NCBI RefSeq assembly: GCF_003333305.1
Contig: NZ_QOLD01000095.1
Coordinates: 1 to 64,000, forward strand
DNA from: Candidatus Colwellia aromaticivorans
GTDB lineage: Bacteria; Pseudomonadota; Gammaproteobacteria; Enterobacterales; Alteromonadaceae
DNA length: 64,000 nt
Direction of reading: 5' to 3'
The notes beneath the pieces were generated by a model. It saw only the letters and a program-made list of their open reading frames with translations. It searched no databases and was not told the origin of the DNA. Both the position numbers and the translations under genes were made by a program. This document shows positions 29,604-39,535 of this stretch, piece after piece; position 1 is the first letter of the stretch; every line of letters begins with the position of its first letter.

Positions 29604-30128
29604 TTAACTATTCTCTTTCAGGTAAGTGAATAAGTTACGGTAATGTTTCCCTAATTTTTCTGCTTTTTTCTCTTTAGCAGCATGACGAACCAACTGTTTA
29701 AGTTTTTGTCGCTCCAGTTGTTCAAACTCAGCAAGTAGTGCTTCAATAGCGTCATTTCCTTGCTCAATTAACTCATCTCTTAAGTTTTCTAAACGGGTAA
29801 ATTTGGCAGTTTCTTGCTGATGTTTATTTGCCATCACATCAATAGCTTGGTAAATAGGGGCAAGATCTGTTTCCACTAATATTTTAGCAATATGGCGGAT
29901 ATGACGACGTAATGCTTCATTTTTATTTCTAATTTTATCAGCAACAATCATCGCGTATTTCAAGTCATCGGTTAGTGGCAAACGACTACGTTGATGTTTA
30001 GACATTTCAATTAATTTTTGGCCGAAGTCCTGCAATTGATGCATTTCTTTTTTAATTTCGGTTTTACTCTTCAATTCTTGGTCTATTTCCGATGATAAGT
30101 CGTCGATATCGTTGGCTGACTGGGGCAT
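29604..30128 (-). CDS. darP: Ribosome-associated protein DarP (YjgA)
   Basis: A 174-residue, highly charged, helix-rich protein of the YjgA/DUF615 family (SKTEIKKEMHQLQDFGQKLI, LPLTDDLKYAMIVADKI, RRHIRHIAKIL, then KHYRNLFTYLKE). DarP helps late assembly of the large ribosomal subunit. Its neighbourhood with pmbA on the opposite strand is conserved in gammaproteobacteria. The start is 96 bp from the divergent pmbA. Confidence 0.95.
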   Translation of the reverse strand: MPQSANDIDDLSSEIDQELKSKTEIKKEMHQLQDFGQKLIEMSKHQRSRLPLTDDLKYAMIVADKIRNKNEALRRHIRHIAKILVETDLAPIYQAIDVMANKHQQETAKFTRLENLRDELIEQGNDAIEALLAEFEQLERQKLKQLVRHAAKEKKAEKLGKHYRNLFTYLKENS

Positions 30129-30224
30129 AATAGTTGTTAATATAAGTTAATTTAAATTAATGTCTTCATTATACGTAAAAATTAATAAAGTTGATATTTT
30201 AAACGCCGAAGTAGATAAAAAACT

Positions 30225-31604
30225 ATGAGCCAAGCAAAACAATTTAGTGATCCATTAATCGAACAACTTGACCAAGTAGAAGCAAGAGTTGCGCAAGTAC
30301 TTGAATTAGCTAAATCATTAGGAGCTGATGGCGCAGAAGTGGCCATGAGTCGGCAGCAAGGTTTGAGTGTGGGTACTCGCCTTGGTGAAGTAGAAAATGT
30401 TGAGTTTACTAATGATGGTGCTTTAGGTATTACGGTTTATCAACAAGGTCGCAAGGGTAGTGCATCGACGGCTGATTTATCAGAAAAAGCGCTTGCTCAA
30501 GCAGTAGAGGCGGCAGTGAATATTGCCAAGTACACGTCGGTTGATGACTGTTCAGGTTTAGCTGATAAGGCATTATTAGCGATGCAGCCAATTGATCTAG
30601 ATCTATATCACCCTAAAGAGCTAAGTACTGAACAAGCGATCGAAATTGCAAAAGAATGTGAACAAAGCGCATTAGACAGTGATACCCGTATTACTAATTC
30701 TGATGGTGCTAGTTTAGATTGTTTTTCAGGCTTTAAAGTTTACGGTAACAGTAATGGTCAGTTAGTGGGTTACCCAAGCTCTCGCCACAGTTTAAGTTGT
30801 GTGGTTATTGCTGGCAGTGACGATGATATGCAACGTGATTATGCTTATGATGTTAATCGTGACTTTGCCTTGTTAGATAGCGGTATTAGTATCGGCGAAA
30901 AAGCTGCTAGTGAAGTTTTATCACGTTTAAACCCTCAGAAACTATCCACTAGGAAAGTACCTGTATTGTTCCGCGCCGATATTGCGAACACTATCTGGGG
31001 GCATCTTATTGCTGCGATTAGTGGTGGTAATTTATATCGTAAATCATCTTTTTTACTTGATGCGATAGGAAAGGACATATTCCCTGACTTTTTAACTATT
31101 CAAGAACGCCCGCATATCAAAAAAGCCTTAGCAAGTAGTGCATTTGATAGTGAGGGAGTACTTACTCAAGATCGAGATATTATTCTTGATGGCGCTTTAC
31201 AAACCTATTTGTTAACAAGTTACTCAGCCCGAAAATTAGGACTTACGACAACGGGTCACGCTGGCGGTATTCACAACTGGTTAGTTAAGGATAAAAATAT
31301 CCAAACTAAAGGGAGTGTGAATGCGGATTTTGATGCCATGTTAAAAACATTAGGGACAGGACTATTAGTCACTGAATTAATGGGCCAAGGTGTTAATGTT
31401 GTTAATGGTGATTACTCTCGTGGTGCAGCTGGTTTTTGGGTAGAAAATGGTGAGTTGGCTTATCCTGTCAGTGAAATCACTATTGCCGGTAATTTAACAC
31501 AAATGTTCAATGGTATTATCGCGGTAGGCTCAGATATTGATAAACACGGTAGTATTGCAACGGGTTCGATATTGATTGATGAAATGCAAATAGCAGGACA
31601 ATAG
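30225..31604 (+). CDS. pmbA: TldE/PmbA protease subunit
   Basis: A 459-residue PmbA (TldE), the partner of TldD. It has the family organisation with VEFTNDGALGITVYQQGRKG near the N-terminus and GNLYRKSSFLLDAIGKDIFP in the C-terminal half, but no HExxxH metal motif, as expected for the non-catalytic subunit. The C-terminus reads GSIATGSILIDEMQIAGQ. The gap to the convergent mgtE (31605-31715) holds an imperfect inverted repeat with AGTTACGA and TCGTAACT ends. Confidence 0.96.
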   Translation: MSQAKQFSDPLIEQLDQVEARVAQVLELAKSLGADGAEVAMSRQQGLSVGTRLGEVENVEFTNDGALGITVYQQGRKGSASTADLSEKALAQAVEAAVNIAKYTSVDDCSGLADKALLAMQPIDLDLYHPKELSTEQAIEIAKECEQSALDSDTRITNSDGASLDCFSGFKVYGNSNGQLVGYPSSRHSLSCVVIAGSDDDMQRDYAYDVNRDFALLDSGISIGEKAASEVLSRLNPQKLSTRKVPVLFRADIANTIWGHLIAAISGGNLYRKSSFLLDAIGKDIFPDFLTIQERPHIKKALASSAFDSEGVLTQDRDIILDGALQTYLLTSYSARKLGLTTTGHAGGIHNWLVKDKNIQTKGSVNADFDAMLKTLGTGLLVTELMGQGVNVVNGDYSRGAAGFWVENGELAYPVSEITIAGNLTQMFNGIIAVGSDIDKHGSIATGSILIDEMQIAGQ

Positions 31605-31715
31605 GACATAGAGTAGAGTGATTAGTATCGAGTTACGAACAAAGAAGTAATAGTGTCGAACAGTTATTTCTTTCTTCGCTACCCGAAACTTTTCTTGCTC
31701 GTAACTAAATTCTTG

Positions 31716-33074
31716 TTAAGTTAATAAAATAGTCGCGGTACCCAAAAAGGCAAAAATTCCTACAACATCAGTAACGGTAGTAATAATAACGCTACCAGCT
31801 AAGGCGGGGTCAATGTTAAGGCGTTTTAACATTAACGGTATCGATACACCTGCTAAGCCTGCGGCAGTCATGTTCATTAGCATGGCAAAGGCTATCACGC
31901 CGCCTAACATTAGATCTTGCTTCCAGATGGAAACAAATGTGGCTATTAATAGTGCCCAAATTACGCCATTAAGAAAACCAATAGCGACTTCTTTGTTAAG
32001 TAATGCTCGAGCGTTACTATCTCCTACATGACCTAGCGCCATACCACGGATAACCAGTGTTAACGTTTGATTTCCGGCAACACCACCCATACTTGGCACC
32101 AGTGAGTTTAATACCGCTAAAATAGCTAACTGTTGAAAAATCCCTTCAAACATACTGGTAACCGCTACGGCTAATAAAGCGGTGATTAGATTTACGCCTA
32201 ACCATAATGAGCGTTGTTTAGTACTTTGTATTACTGGGGCAAAGGTATCTGCTTCATCATCTAAACCAGCCATACTCATCATAGAATGTTCAGCATTTTC
32301 ACGAATAATATCAATGACATCATCTATGGTTATACGGCCAAGTAAATGCCCACTTTGATCAACAATAGGGGCTGAGAACCAATCATGGCGTTCAAATAAT
32401 TGCGCTACTTCTTGTTCATCCATATCGGCTTGAACCGCTTCTACTTCTGCGTTAATCAGGGTTGAAATGATGATGTTTGGCTGGGCGGTAATTATGGCTG
32501 CTAATGATACAGCACCAATAAAAAAATTATTTCTGTCAACAACATAAAAAGAGTCAGTCGCTTCGGGTAATTGTCCTTTTAAACGTAAGTAACGTAATAC
32601 TACATCAACACTAACTTCAGGGCGTAATGTAATGGTATCAGTATTCATGATACCACCGGCGGTGTCTTCTTCAAAAGACAGTGCCGTTTCTACTCTACTT
32701 CTATCTTGCGAGTCCATTGAGTTAAGAACTTCGCGGTAAACACCATTGGGTAGAGTACGTAATACTTCGGCAATATCATCGACATCCATGCCTTCAGCAA
32801 CAGCGGCCAGCTTTTCTGGTCGCATACTTTGTAAAATACCTTTACGTACTTCTTCATTGAGTTCTTCTAACACTTCACCGTGATGTTCTATATCGATGAG
32901 TTGCCATAAAACAGGACGACTTCTAGCGGTTGAAGATTCAAGCATCAAAGCTAAATCATACGCTGACATGCCTTGGAGTAATTTACGTACATAAACAAAC
33001 ATACCACTATCAAGGGCTTCATTGACTTGATGTAGTGTTTGATGAATGTTTTCTTGTTCTAAAATTTCAGACAT
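31716..33074 (-). CDS. mgtE: Magnesium transporter MgtE
   Basis: A 452-residue MgtE channel of usual length. It has an N-terminal superhelical domain (about 1-130), paired CBS domains (about 135-255, with TAGGIMNTDTITLRPEVSVD and GRITIDDVIDIIRENAEHSM) and five C-terminal membrane helices, including LNSLVPSMGGVAGNQTLTLV and ITTVTDVVGIFAFLG, which form the selectivity region. Cytoplasmic Mg2+ binding to the acidic CBS/N domains closes the pore. I found no magnesium riboswitch in the short 5' gap. Confidence 0.96.
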   Translation of the reverse strand: MSEILEQENIHQTLHQVNEALDSGMFVYVRKLLQGMSAYDLALMLESSTARSRPVLWQLIDIEHHGEVLEELNEEVRKGILQSMRPEKLAAVAEGMDVDDIAEVLRTLPNGVYREVLNSMDSQDRSRVETALSFEEDTAGGIMNTDTITLRPEVSVDVVLRYLRLKGQLPEATDSFYVVDRNNFFIGAVSLAAIITAQPNIIISTLINAEVEAVQADMDEQEVAQLFERHDWFSAPIVDQSGHLLGRITIDDVIDIIRENAEHSMMSMAGLDDEADTFAPVIQSTKQRSLWLGVNLITALLAVAVTSMFEGIFQQLAILAVLNSLVPSMGGVAGNQTLTLVIRGMALGHVGDSNARALLNKEVAIGFLNGVIWALLIATFVSIWKQDLMLGGVIAFAMLMNMTAAGLAGVSIPLMLKRLNIDPALAGSVIITTVTDVVGIFAFLGTATILLT

Positions 33075-33171
33075 AAATATTACGTAAATTGGCTGTGTTT
33101 ACATGGGAAGTAGCTTAACGTTAAGTTTATCGTAACTTAGTGGTTATAGCAGCATTTTTGTTACTTTGTCG

Positions 33172-33471
33172 TTACTCCCCTTCATCAAATTTATCAGAAA
33201 TCAACTGGCTTATGGCCTGTAATGCTTGTGGAGCATCGACGCCTTGGGCGGTGACTTTTACCGTTTTTCCTTGCCCACCAGCCAATAGCATAATAGCCAT
33301 TATACTGTTGGCATTTGCTTCTTTTTCTTCTAATTCTAGGGTGATAGTTGCGGTGAATTGTTGGCAAAGCTGCGCTAATTTACTGGCGGCACGGGCATGT
33401 AGGCCTAACTTGTTAATAATCGTCAATTCTTTAGTGACCATTATAGAGTCATTGTTTTTTTTAATGTTCAT
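33172..33471 (-). CDS. ptsO: Nitrogen-PTS phosphocarrier NPr (HPr family)
   Basis: An HPr-fold protein of up to 99 residues. The phosphorylated histidine is in NKLGLHARAASKLAQ, and the second signature is EANANSIMAIMLLAGGQGKT. It passes phosphate from EI-Ntr to EIIA-Ntr (ptsN, nearby) in regulation of nitrogen, potassium and sigma-54-related processes. The ATG at 33471 overlaps the rapZ stop (ATGA). An internal ATG at 33441 would place the histidine at position 15, as in canonical HPr, so the true start is uncertain. The rapZ-ptsO order is as in E. coli. Confidence 0.94.
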   Translation of the reverse strand: MNIKKNNDSIMVTKELTIINKLGLHARAASKLAQLCQQFTATITLELEEKEANANSIMAIMLLAGGQGKTVKVTAQGVDAPQALQAISQLISDKFDEGE

Positions 33472-34334
33472 AACGTCGGCAACTGTTTTGTTTTATCAAG
33501 ATCTCGATGATGTGTTTGTACGTCTTTTTGCTCTTTACGAAAGTTATCTGCTAACAACTCGGCGATATAAACTGAACGATGTTTACCACCGGTACAACCA
33601 ATAGCAATGGTGACATAACTACGATTATTACGTTCTAAATGTGGTAACCAAGTCATCATAAAGCTATTAATTTGCCAAATAAATTTGGTTACAATAGATT
33701 GCCTGGCAAGAAAGTCTTTTACCGGTTGCTCCAAGCCGGTATAAGGTTTGAGCTCTGTCTCCCAAAAGGGGTTTGGTAAAAATCGCGCATCAAAAACATA
33801 ATCAGCATCGGCAGGTATACCATGTTTGAAGCCAAATGATTCGAACACTAAAACCATGGCACCCGTTTTTTTGCCTAAAATACGCTCTCTAACTAAGTCA
33901 GCTAATTGATGTGGACTTAATTGGCTGGTATTAATGTATAAGTCAGCGTTGATTGAAATAGGCACTAATAATTCTTTTTCTAAAGCAATCGCTTGATCAA
34001 GCGGTATATTTTTTTTAATTAAAGGATGTAAACGGCGAGTTTCGCTAAATCGACGAATAAGGTCGTTATCATCGGCATCTAAATAAAGCGTGGTAACATC
34101 TACTGCACTAGGAAGGTATTCAATGATTTCAGGTATATCTTTGGGATCTTTTGGTAGGTTACGTACATCTAAGCTTACGGCAACATTTTCATAGTCATTA
34201 ATGACGGTGTGAGTTAATGCAGGCAATAAATTAATGGGTATGTTGTCTACACAGTAATAGCCTAAATCTTCTAATACTCTTAACGCGACTGATTTACCTG
34301 AGCCAGAGCGACCACTAACAATAATAAGTTTCAT
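33468..34334 (-). CDS. rapZ: RNase adapter protein RapZ
   Basis: A 288-residue RapZ. The N-terminal kinase-like domain begins MKLIIVSGRSGSGKSVALRV with the Walker A motif. The C-terminal RNA-binding domain carries VLVFESFGFKHGIPADADYV, VFDARFLPNPFWE, GCTGGKHRSVYIAELLA. RapZ controls glmS through small RNAs and RNase E in enterics. It lies in the ptsN-rapZ-ptsO block. A 193-bp repeat element separates it from ptsN. Confidence 0.97.
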   Translation of the reverse strand: MKLIIVSGRSGSGKSVALRVLEDLGYYCVDNIPINLLPALTHTVINDYENVAVSLDVRNLPKDPKDIPEIIEYLPSAVDVTTLYLDADDNDLIRRFSETRRLHPLIKKNIPLDQAIALEKELLVPISINADLYINTSQLSPHQLADLVRERILGKKTGAMVLVFESFGFKHGIPADADYVFDARFLPNPFWETELKPYTGLEQPVKDFLARQSIVTKFIWQINSFMMTWLPHLERNNRSYVTIAIGCTGGKHRSVYIAELLADNFRKEQKDVQTHHRDLDKTKQLPTL

Positions 34335-34398
34335 ACGTTTAAGTTTCCGAGTCGCGTATTAATAGTGTCGAGCAATGCTAGATTATCATCTTATCATT

Positions 34399-34591
34399 AT
34401 ACCCGATCCACTTGAACATGCTCGTTTCAGGAAGTCTGAGTCGCTCAGCCTTCCCCAAGGGGCTGGTTTAGAAACGCTTTAAGCTGCGTTATTGATTTCG
34501 ATAAGGAGACAACCATTCTCATCAATCAATGCCTTGCTTAAAGACGTTTCTAATTCCAGCTGAATCATGCATCTTCAAGTGGAACGGGTAT
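34399..34591. repeat. 193-bp MITE-like element between rapZ and ptsN
   Basis: The ends are 18-bp inverted repeats with one mismatch: ATACCCGATCCACTTGAA on the left and TTCAAGTGGAACGGGTAT on the right. The interior holds GCGTTATTGATTTCGA, then ACAACCATTCTC, then AATCAATGCCTTGC. These core sequences also occur in the 312-bp element at 45119-45430. Its right end is nearly identical to the 45-bp palindrome at 55795-55839. No open reading frame is convincing, so it is a non-autonomous element. Confidence 0.88.
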
Positions 34592-34604
34592 ATATGCTCA
34601 TAAT

Positions 34605-35057
34605 TTAATTATTTTGTTGGATAAAGTTGAACAGTTGTAGGTTGTTAGTACATTTACGTACTTGTTTTGCTGTTTTTCTATCACTGAATAGTTGCGCAAT
34701 ACTTTGTAAGGTATTTAGGTGTTCTTGGGTACTATTTTCAGGGACAAATAAGCAAATAAAAATATCAACGGCTTTGTTATCTATAGCGTCAAAATCAATG
34801 GCTTTTTCAGTTGTTAATAAGACAGCCATCGCTTTATCGGTGTCACTTAATCTACCATGGGGTATTGCAATACCATTACCTATGCCAGTACTACCCATTT
34901 TTTCTCTATTAAGTATGCTATCTAATAAGTCACTTGCACTACAGTTGCCTATTTTTTCAGCGGCGACTAGACAAATTTGTTCAAGAATGCGTTTTTTGCT
35001 GCTAGCAGGAACTGCACATTGAGTGCAGTCCAAGGTTAAGATGTCTTGTAGTATCAT
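34605..35057 (-). CDS. ptsN: Nitrogen regulatory EIIA-Ntr
   Basis: A 150-residue PTS EIIA domain of the mannitol/fructose type. The phosphorylated histidine is residue 67 in GIGNGIAIPHGRLSDTD. It is the output protein of the nitrogen PTS, adjusting potassium transport and stress responses by its phosphorylation state. Gene order rpoN-hpf-ptsN-rapZ-ptsO is the standard one; the hpf-ptsN spacing is 26 bp. Confidence 0.97.
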   Translation of the reverse strand: MILQDILTLDCTQCAVPASSKKRILEQICLVAAEKIGNCSASDLLDSILNREKMGSTGIGNGIAIPHGRLSDTDKAMAVLLTTEKAIDFDAIDNKAVDIFICLFVPENSTQEHLNTLQSIAQLFSDRKTAKQVRKCTNNLQLFNFIQQNN

Positions 35058-35083
35058 AATTTTCTATGGTGTTTGTTGTGGTG

Positions 35084-35371
35084 TTAGTGTTGCGAAATTT
35101 TGCCTTTGTATTTGAGTACCTGTCGATCTAATTTATCAACTAAGGTATCAATAGAAGCGTACATATCATTATTCGTTGAAGAGGCAAAAACTTCTGTGCC
35201 ACTCATATGGACAGTTGCTTCGGCTTTTTGGTTCAATTTTTCTACCGTTAAGACAACGTGCACATTATTGATATGATCGAAATGTCGTTCTAGTTTGGCA
35301 AATTTAGTATCAACGTATTCGCGTAATGATGAAGTAACGTCTACATGGTGGCCGGTAAGATTAATTTGCAT
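35084..35371 (-). CDS. hpf: Ribosome hibernation promoting factor (short HPF)
   Basis: A 95-residue short HPF/YhbH: MQINLTGHHVDVTSSLREYV at the N-terminus and LNQKAEATVHMSGTEVFASS then DMYASIDTLVDKLDRQVLKY. It binds the 30S decoding region and promotes 100S dimer formation in stationary phase. AAGGAA lies seven bases before the ATG at 35371; the ATG at 35377 would be only one base from it, so I prefer the downstream start. It follows rpoN by 28 bases. Confidence 0.96.
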   Translation of the reverse strand: MQINLTGHHVDVTSSLREYVDTKFAKLERHFDHINNVHVVLTVEKLNQKAEATVHMSGTEVFASSTNNDMYASIDTLVDKLDRQVLKYKGKISQH

Positions 35372-35399
35372 ATGCATGTTCCTTATAGGGTATAAAATT

Positions 35400-36914
35400 T
35401 TAAAGTAAACTTTTACGTTGATTAGACGGTGGAATAGACAAAGATTCTCTATATTTGGCTATCGTACGTCTAGCAACGTTAATTCCCTGCTCAGCCAATA
35501 ATGTGGCCATTTTACTATCACTTAGCGGTTTAGCAGGTATTTCCGCTAAAATGAGTTTCTTAATGAGTGATCGAATCGCAGTGGATGAACATTCACCACC
35601 ATTTTCGGTACTTACATGACTCGAGAAAAAATATTTTAATTCAAAAATTCCTCTTGGCGTATGCATATACTTATTAGTTGTTACGCGTGAAATGGTCGAC
35701 TCATGCATATCTACTGCTTCAGCAATATCATTTAATACCATCGGGCGCATTGCTTCTGCCCCATGTTCTAAAAAGCCTTGTTGGCGTTGTACAATACAAT
35801 TTGATACTTTTAGTAAAGTATCATTGCGTGACTCTAAGCTTTTTATAAACCATTTGGCTTCTTGTAAGTTTGCTCGAATAAACTGTCCGTCACCACTAGA
35901 TGACTTCGTTGTTTTTGTCATGGCAGCGTATTGTTGATTGATGGATAACTTGGGTGCTGTGTCTGAGTTTAATTCTACAATCCAACGACCATTTTTCTTC
36001 TCAACGGTAACATCTGGAATGACATATTGATCATCGCTCTTAATTACTGCATCACCGGGACGAGGGTTTAAACTTTGAATTAAGCGCATTACTTCGCGTA
36101 ATTGATCTTCTTTAATACGCGTTTTACGCATAAGTTGGCGGTAATCGCGATTACCTAGCAAATCAATGTGCTCGCTGATTATTAATTTACTTTCTTTTAA
36201 GAAAGGTGTGTCAGAGTCAAATTGGTTTAGCTGAATTAACAAGCAATCAGCAATAGATGGCGCGGCAACACCGATAGGATCAAAAACATTAATGCGTTTT
36301 AATACCGCTTCTACTTCATCCAATTCAAGGTTTTCAATACCGACACTTTCTAAAATATCTTCACATGATACGGTTAGGTAACCCGCATCATCAACGGCTT
36401 CAATAATGGCAATGGCGATGGTTCTATCAGTGTCAGAAAACGGCGTTAATTCCATTTGCCAAAGTAAGTGATCTTGAATTGAATCGGTGGTTTCACCTTG
36501 GTAGGTGTAATCTTCACTTGGGCTACTAACAGCACCCGTATTAGATACACCTGTGCTATAGCTGTCTTCCCAAGTAGTGTCGATGTTTAACTCTTCAGGA
36601 ATGTCATTTTTTTCCATCGCTTCAGTCGTACTTATTTCATCAATGGTTGCCGTAGCGTCTTCTGTGCCATCAGTGACTTCTTTTGGCGTTTCAGTTGCGG
36701 TTGCTGAAAAAGCTTCTTCTAGATTATCAGCAGAATTATTATCTGAATCAGCCGTTTTATCTTCGTTAACTTCAAGCAAAGGGTTACTTTCAAGGACTTC
36801 TTGAATTTCTTGTTGAAGTTCTAACGTTGACAACTGCAAAAGCTTGATCGCTTGTTGCAGTTGTGGCGTCATTGTTAGTTGTTGTCCTATACGGAGTTGC
36901 AGAGTTGGTCGCAT
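35400..36914 (-). CDS. rpoN: RNA polymerase sigma-54 factor
   Basis: A 504-residue sigma-54. Region I is [20 protein letters not shown] (about 5-24), responsible for activator response. Region II is acidic (about 55-125). The core-binding domain and helix-turn-helix follow, and the RpoN box [12 protein letters not shown] sits near the C-terminus. It directs transcription from -24/-12 promoters together with enhancer-binding ATPases. It is followed by hpf, ptsN and rapZ, and preceded by lptB on the same strand. Confidence 0.98.
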   Translation of the reverse strand: MRPTLQLRIGQQLTMTPQLQQAIKLLQLSTLELQQEIQEVLESNPLLEVNEDKTADSDNNSADNLEEAFSATATETPKEVTDGTEDATATIDEISTTEAMEKNDIPEELNIDTTWEDSYSTGVSNTGAVSSPSEDYTYQGETTDSIQDHLLWQMELTPFSDTDRTIAIAIIEAVDDAGYLTVSCEDILESVGIENLELDEVEAVLKRINVFDPIGVAAPSIADCLLIQLNQFDSDTPFLKESKLIISEHIDLLGNRDYRQLMRKTRIKEDQLREVMRLIQSLNPRPGDAVIKSDDQYVIPDVTVEKKNGRWIVELNSDTAPKLSINQQYAAMTKTTKSSSGDGQFIRANLQEAKWFIKSLESRNDTLLKVSNCIVQRQQGFLEHGAEAMRPMVLNDIAEAVDMHESTISRVTTNKYMHTPRGIFELKYFFSSHVSTENGGECSSTAIRSLIKKLILAEIPAKPLSDSKMATLLAEQGINVARRTIAKYRESLSIPPSNQRKSLL

Positions 36915-37008
36915 CTACCTTATATATATCCTATTCGTTTTATTGCTTTTATTAACTTTGCTCGCTTAATAAATTAAGCATAGCCTAAGTTGCTAGTGTA
37001 TGTGCTAA

Positions 37009-37794
37009 CTATAACGTGAATTGTTCACCTAGGTATACATCTCTTACCTTTTGATTCGCTAGAATTTGATCCGCATCACCCTCTGCGATTATTTCGCCAT
37101 GACTGACAATATAAGCATGCTCACAAACATCCAGCGTTTCACGAACGTTATGATCGGTGATGAGTATACCGATGCCACGCTCTTTGAGGTGAATAATTAT
37201 TTTTTTGATGTCACCTACAGAGATAGGATCAACACCAGCAAAAGGTTCATCTAGCAATATAAATTGTGGCTCTGCTGCAAGAGCTCTGGCAATTTCTACT
37301 CGGCGTCTTTCACCACCCGATAAACTCATACCTAAGTTGTCTTTGATATGGCTGATATTAAATTCTTCTAAAAGGTGTTCTAACTTTTCTTGTCTTTCTT
37401 GCTCATTAAGGCTTTTTCGCGTTTGTAAAATAGCCATAATATTGTCGGTAACGGTAAGTTTTCTAAATATTGATGCTTCTTGTGGCAAGTAGCCAATACC
37501 TTGACGTGCTCGTTCGTGCATAGGGGCAAGTGTGACATCTTCGTTATTGAGGATTATTTTGCCATTATCATTGGGTACTAGCCCGACAATCATATAAAAA
37601 GAAGTGGTTTTACCTGCGCCATTTGGACCTAATAAGCCAACTATTTGGCCGGCGCTAACGGATAAACTGACGCTTTTCACTACTTGTTTACTTTTATATG
37701 ATTTTGATAAACCTTGAGCAATTAAAGTTGATTTCGACAAATCATCATCATTATTGGTGATCGTATGATCGGCGTTATTTGTTGTCACTGTCAT
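37009..37794 (-). CDS. lptB: LPS export ABC transporter ATPase LptB
   Basis: A 261-residue ABC ATPase. Walker A is [17 protein letters not shown], the signature is [18 protein letters not shown], and Walker B is [16 protein letters not shown]. It powers extraction of lipopolysaccharide from the inner membrane through LptFG and on through LptC and LptA. The N-terminal 20 residues are an Asn/Asp-rich extension longer than in E. coli. It overlaps the lptA 3' end. Confidence 0.97.
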   Translation of the reverse strand: MTVTTNNADHTITNNDDDLSKSTLIAQGLSKSYKSKQVVKSVSLSVSAGQIVGLLGPNGAGKTTSFYMIVGLVPNDNGKIILNNEDVTLAPMHERARQGIGYLPQEASIFRKLTVTDNIMAILQTRKSLNEQERQEKLEHLLEEFNISHIKDNLGMSLSGGERRRVEIARALAAEPQFILLDEPFAGVDPISVGDIKKIIIHLKERGIGILITDHNVRETLDVCEHAYIVSHGEIIAEGDADQILANQKVRDVYLGEQFTL

Positions 37795-38362
37795 TCGCTT
37801 TCTTTTTTTTAAGTTCAGAGCTATCTTGTTGGGCTTTTATTTGGGCAGGTTGTAAAATAGTGGTAACGTGTTCATTGCTATTACTTTGTCCCTCTAACTT
37901 TTCGCTCAAGGTGTTGTAAGTGATGATATCACCATTCATTTTACTGCCGGCTTGTTTTACCTGAGCATTTCCTGAAACGGTAATGATATATTGATCTGGT
38001 TGATATTTGATTTCATTGGCTTGCAAGCTAATTAAACTACCATCTTCTAATTGTTGTTTAAAAATAGCAGGCTTGCCCTTTGCAAGGTAAGTATCAGACT
38101 TCTTACCCGTTTTATCATTAACGTTACTATAAACTTGAACTATATCAGCAATAATAGAAATAGAGCCTTGGCTGATACTAACATCATCTAAATAACTGGC
38201 TATTTTGTTTTTTAAGTCAGCAGATTGACGTTTAGACTTAATAGTGATTTCTTGGTTAAGATCTTTTTTGGCGGCAATAGCAGGCGCTGTTAGGCCTAAA
38301 ATTAGCGAGGTAAAAAATATACCAGTAGTGAATTTTTTTATTGTCATCTTGAATTTAGGCAT
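37775..38362 (-). CDS. lptA: LPS transport periplasmic protein LptA
   Basis: An OstA/LptA-fold periplasmic protein of about 195 residues. A signal peptide follows the ATG at 38362 ([20 protein letters not shown], then AA). The body holds the family beta-jellyroll, including [20 protein letters not shown] and [18 protein letters not shown] start it at 38362, because the longer reading to 38404 lies inside lptC and spoils the signal peptide. It bridges LptC and LptD across the periplasm. Confidence 0.92.
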   Translation of the reverse strand: MPKFKMTIKKFTTGIFFTSLILGLTAPAIAAKKDLNQEITIKSKRQSADLKNKIASYLDDVSISQGSISIIADIVQVYSNVNDKTGKKSDTYLAKGKPAIFKQQLEDGSLISLQANEIKYQPDQYIITVSGNAQVKQAGSKMNGDIITYNTLSEKLEGQSNSNEHVTTILQPAQIKAQQDSSELKKKKANDSDNK

Positions 38363-38369
38363 TAAGGGA

Positions 38370-38969
38370 TTAGCTATTATTTTTTTTATAAATTGTGCGT
38401 ACATGCTCAGTCAGTGTCATTTGTTTGGTGTTTAAGTCAATTATCAAGCCCGAGCCATACATTGTGAAGTCTTTCCCTTGCACCATCACTGTTTGATCTG
38501 AGCTGATAATATTAGTATTTAAATCTAATTCTAAATATTTACAATGTATTTCTTGTATCAAACTATTTTCATCAGTAGACGTTAAGTGTACGCGATGATT
38601 CAAAATAACCCTATTGTTTTTATACAATGTTGCTTCTTTTGCACTAAGTTTCCATGGATAATTCTGTTTTTTAGTCGAAGAATTTTTTGACTGACTATTA
38701 TTTGTTGGATATAAAATGTAATTTGGTAATTCAAAGTGGGTAACTTCAAGTTTAGCGTAATGCTCCATACGATCTGCGACGACTGAGTGGGATAGTTGAC
38801 CTAATTGAGTATAAATATCGCTATTAAGAGCTTCGGCAATAAAGTCGGGGGTTAATTCACTTTCAATACTTTCGCCAGGCGTTTTTTGCGCGTAACGCCA
38901 TTCAATAATGGCATAAGCCATACCTCCTAATAAGAGAATTAATAAGGCTAAAAAGTTGAGCCTTGTCAT
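38370..38969 (-). CDS. lptC: LPS export protein LptC
   Basis: A 199-residue bitopic protein: a membrane helix at about 4-22 (LNFLALLILLLGGMAYAII) and a periplasmic LptC jellyroll, with VVADRMEHYAKLEVTHFELP, then YPWKLSAKEATLYKNNRVIL. It accepts lipopolysaccharide from LptB2FG and passes it to LptA. It overlaps kdsC by four bases. Confidence 0.95.
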   Translation of the reverse strand: MTRLNFLALLILLLGGMAYAIIEWRYAQKTPGESIESELTPDFIAEALNSDIYTQLGQLSHSVVADRMEHYAKLEVTHFELPNYILYPTNNSQSKNSSTKKQNYPWKLSAKEATLYKNNRVILNHRVHLTSTDENSLIQEIHCKYLELDLNTNIISSDQTVMVQGKDFTMYGSGLIIDLNTKQMTLTEHVRTIYKKNNS

Positions 38970-39535
38970 ACACTAGCGCCTGTCGTGCCATCAAGTGAAC
39001 CTTGACATTGCATGATTAAATCACAAACTTCTCTGACGGCACCAAAACCTCCTCGAACAAAGGTAGTGTAATCGGCTTTTGTGATAACCATCGGATGTGC
39101 ATCCTGTACAGCAATCCCTAAACCTACTTGCATGATACAAGGCAAGTCGGGCATGTCATCACCAATGTAGGCTATTTCGTTGATACTTATCGCCAGCTCT
39201 TTTGCTAACGTAAGTAAGGCCGGAAGCTTGTCTTCTTGCCCTTGAATTATGTGTTTAACATTAAGGGTAGCCATACGTTTAGCAACAATGGCTGAACGTC
39301 GGCCGGTAATAATGGCGACAGCGACACCACTACTACCAAGTGCTTTTATGCCAAAGCCGTCTTTGGTATGAAACGCTTTTAATTCTTCACCGTCATTGCC
39401 TAAGTATATTCTGCCATCGGAAAAAACGCCATCTACATCACATACTAAGAGTTTAATTTTTTTAGCTTTTACTAAGATGCTTTCGTTCACCATACCATAT
39501 AAGGTATTTGGGCTAGAATTCAATACACTGTTCAT
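38966..39535 (-). CDS. kdsC: KDO 8-phosphate phosphatase KdsC
   Basis: A 189-residue HAD-superfamily phosphatase without a cap domain. The catalytic motif is LLVCDVDGVFSDGRIYLGND, motif II TGRRS, and the metal site YIGDDMPDLPCI. It makes 3-deoxy-D-manno-octulosonate for lipopolysaccharide inner core. It overlaps the kdsD stop by one base and precedes lptC, in the usual kdsD-kdsC-lptC-lptA-lptB order. Confidence 0.96.
   Translation of the reverse strand: MNSVLNSSPNTLYGMVNESILVKAKKIKLLVCDVDGVFSDGRIYLGNDGEELKAFHTKDGFGIKALGSSGVAVAIITGRRSAIVAKRMATLNVKHIIQGQEDKLPALLTLAKELAISINEIAYIGDDMPDLPCIMQVGLGIAVQDAHPMVITKADYTTFVRGGFGAVREVCDLIMQCQGSLDGTTGASV

Noticed and set aside
33075-33171. Magnesium riboswitch or other leader near mgtE
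   Set aside because: The gap is short, and no M-box-like fold could be recognised by eye.
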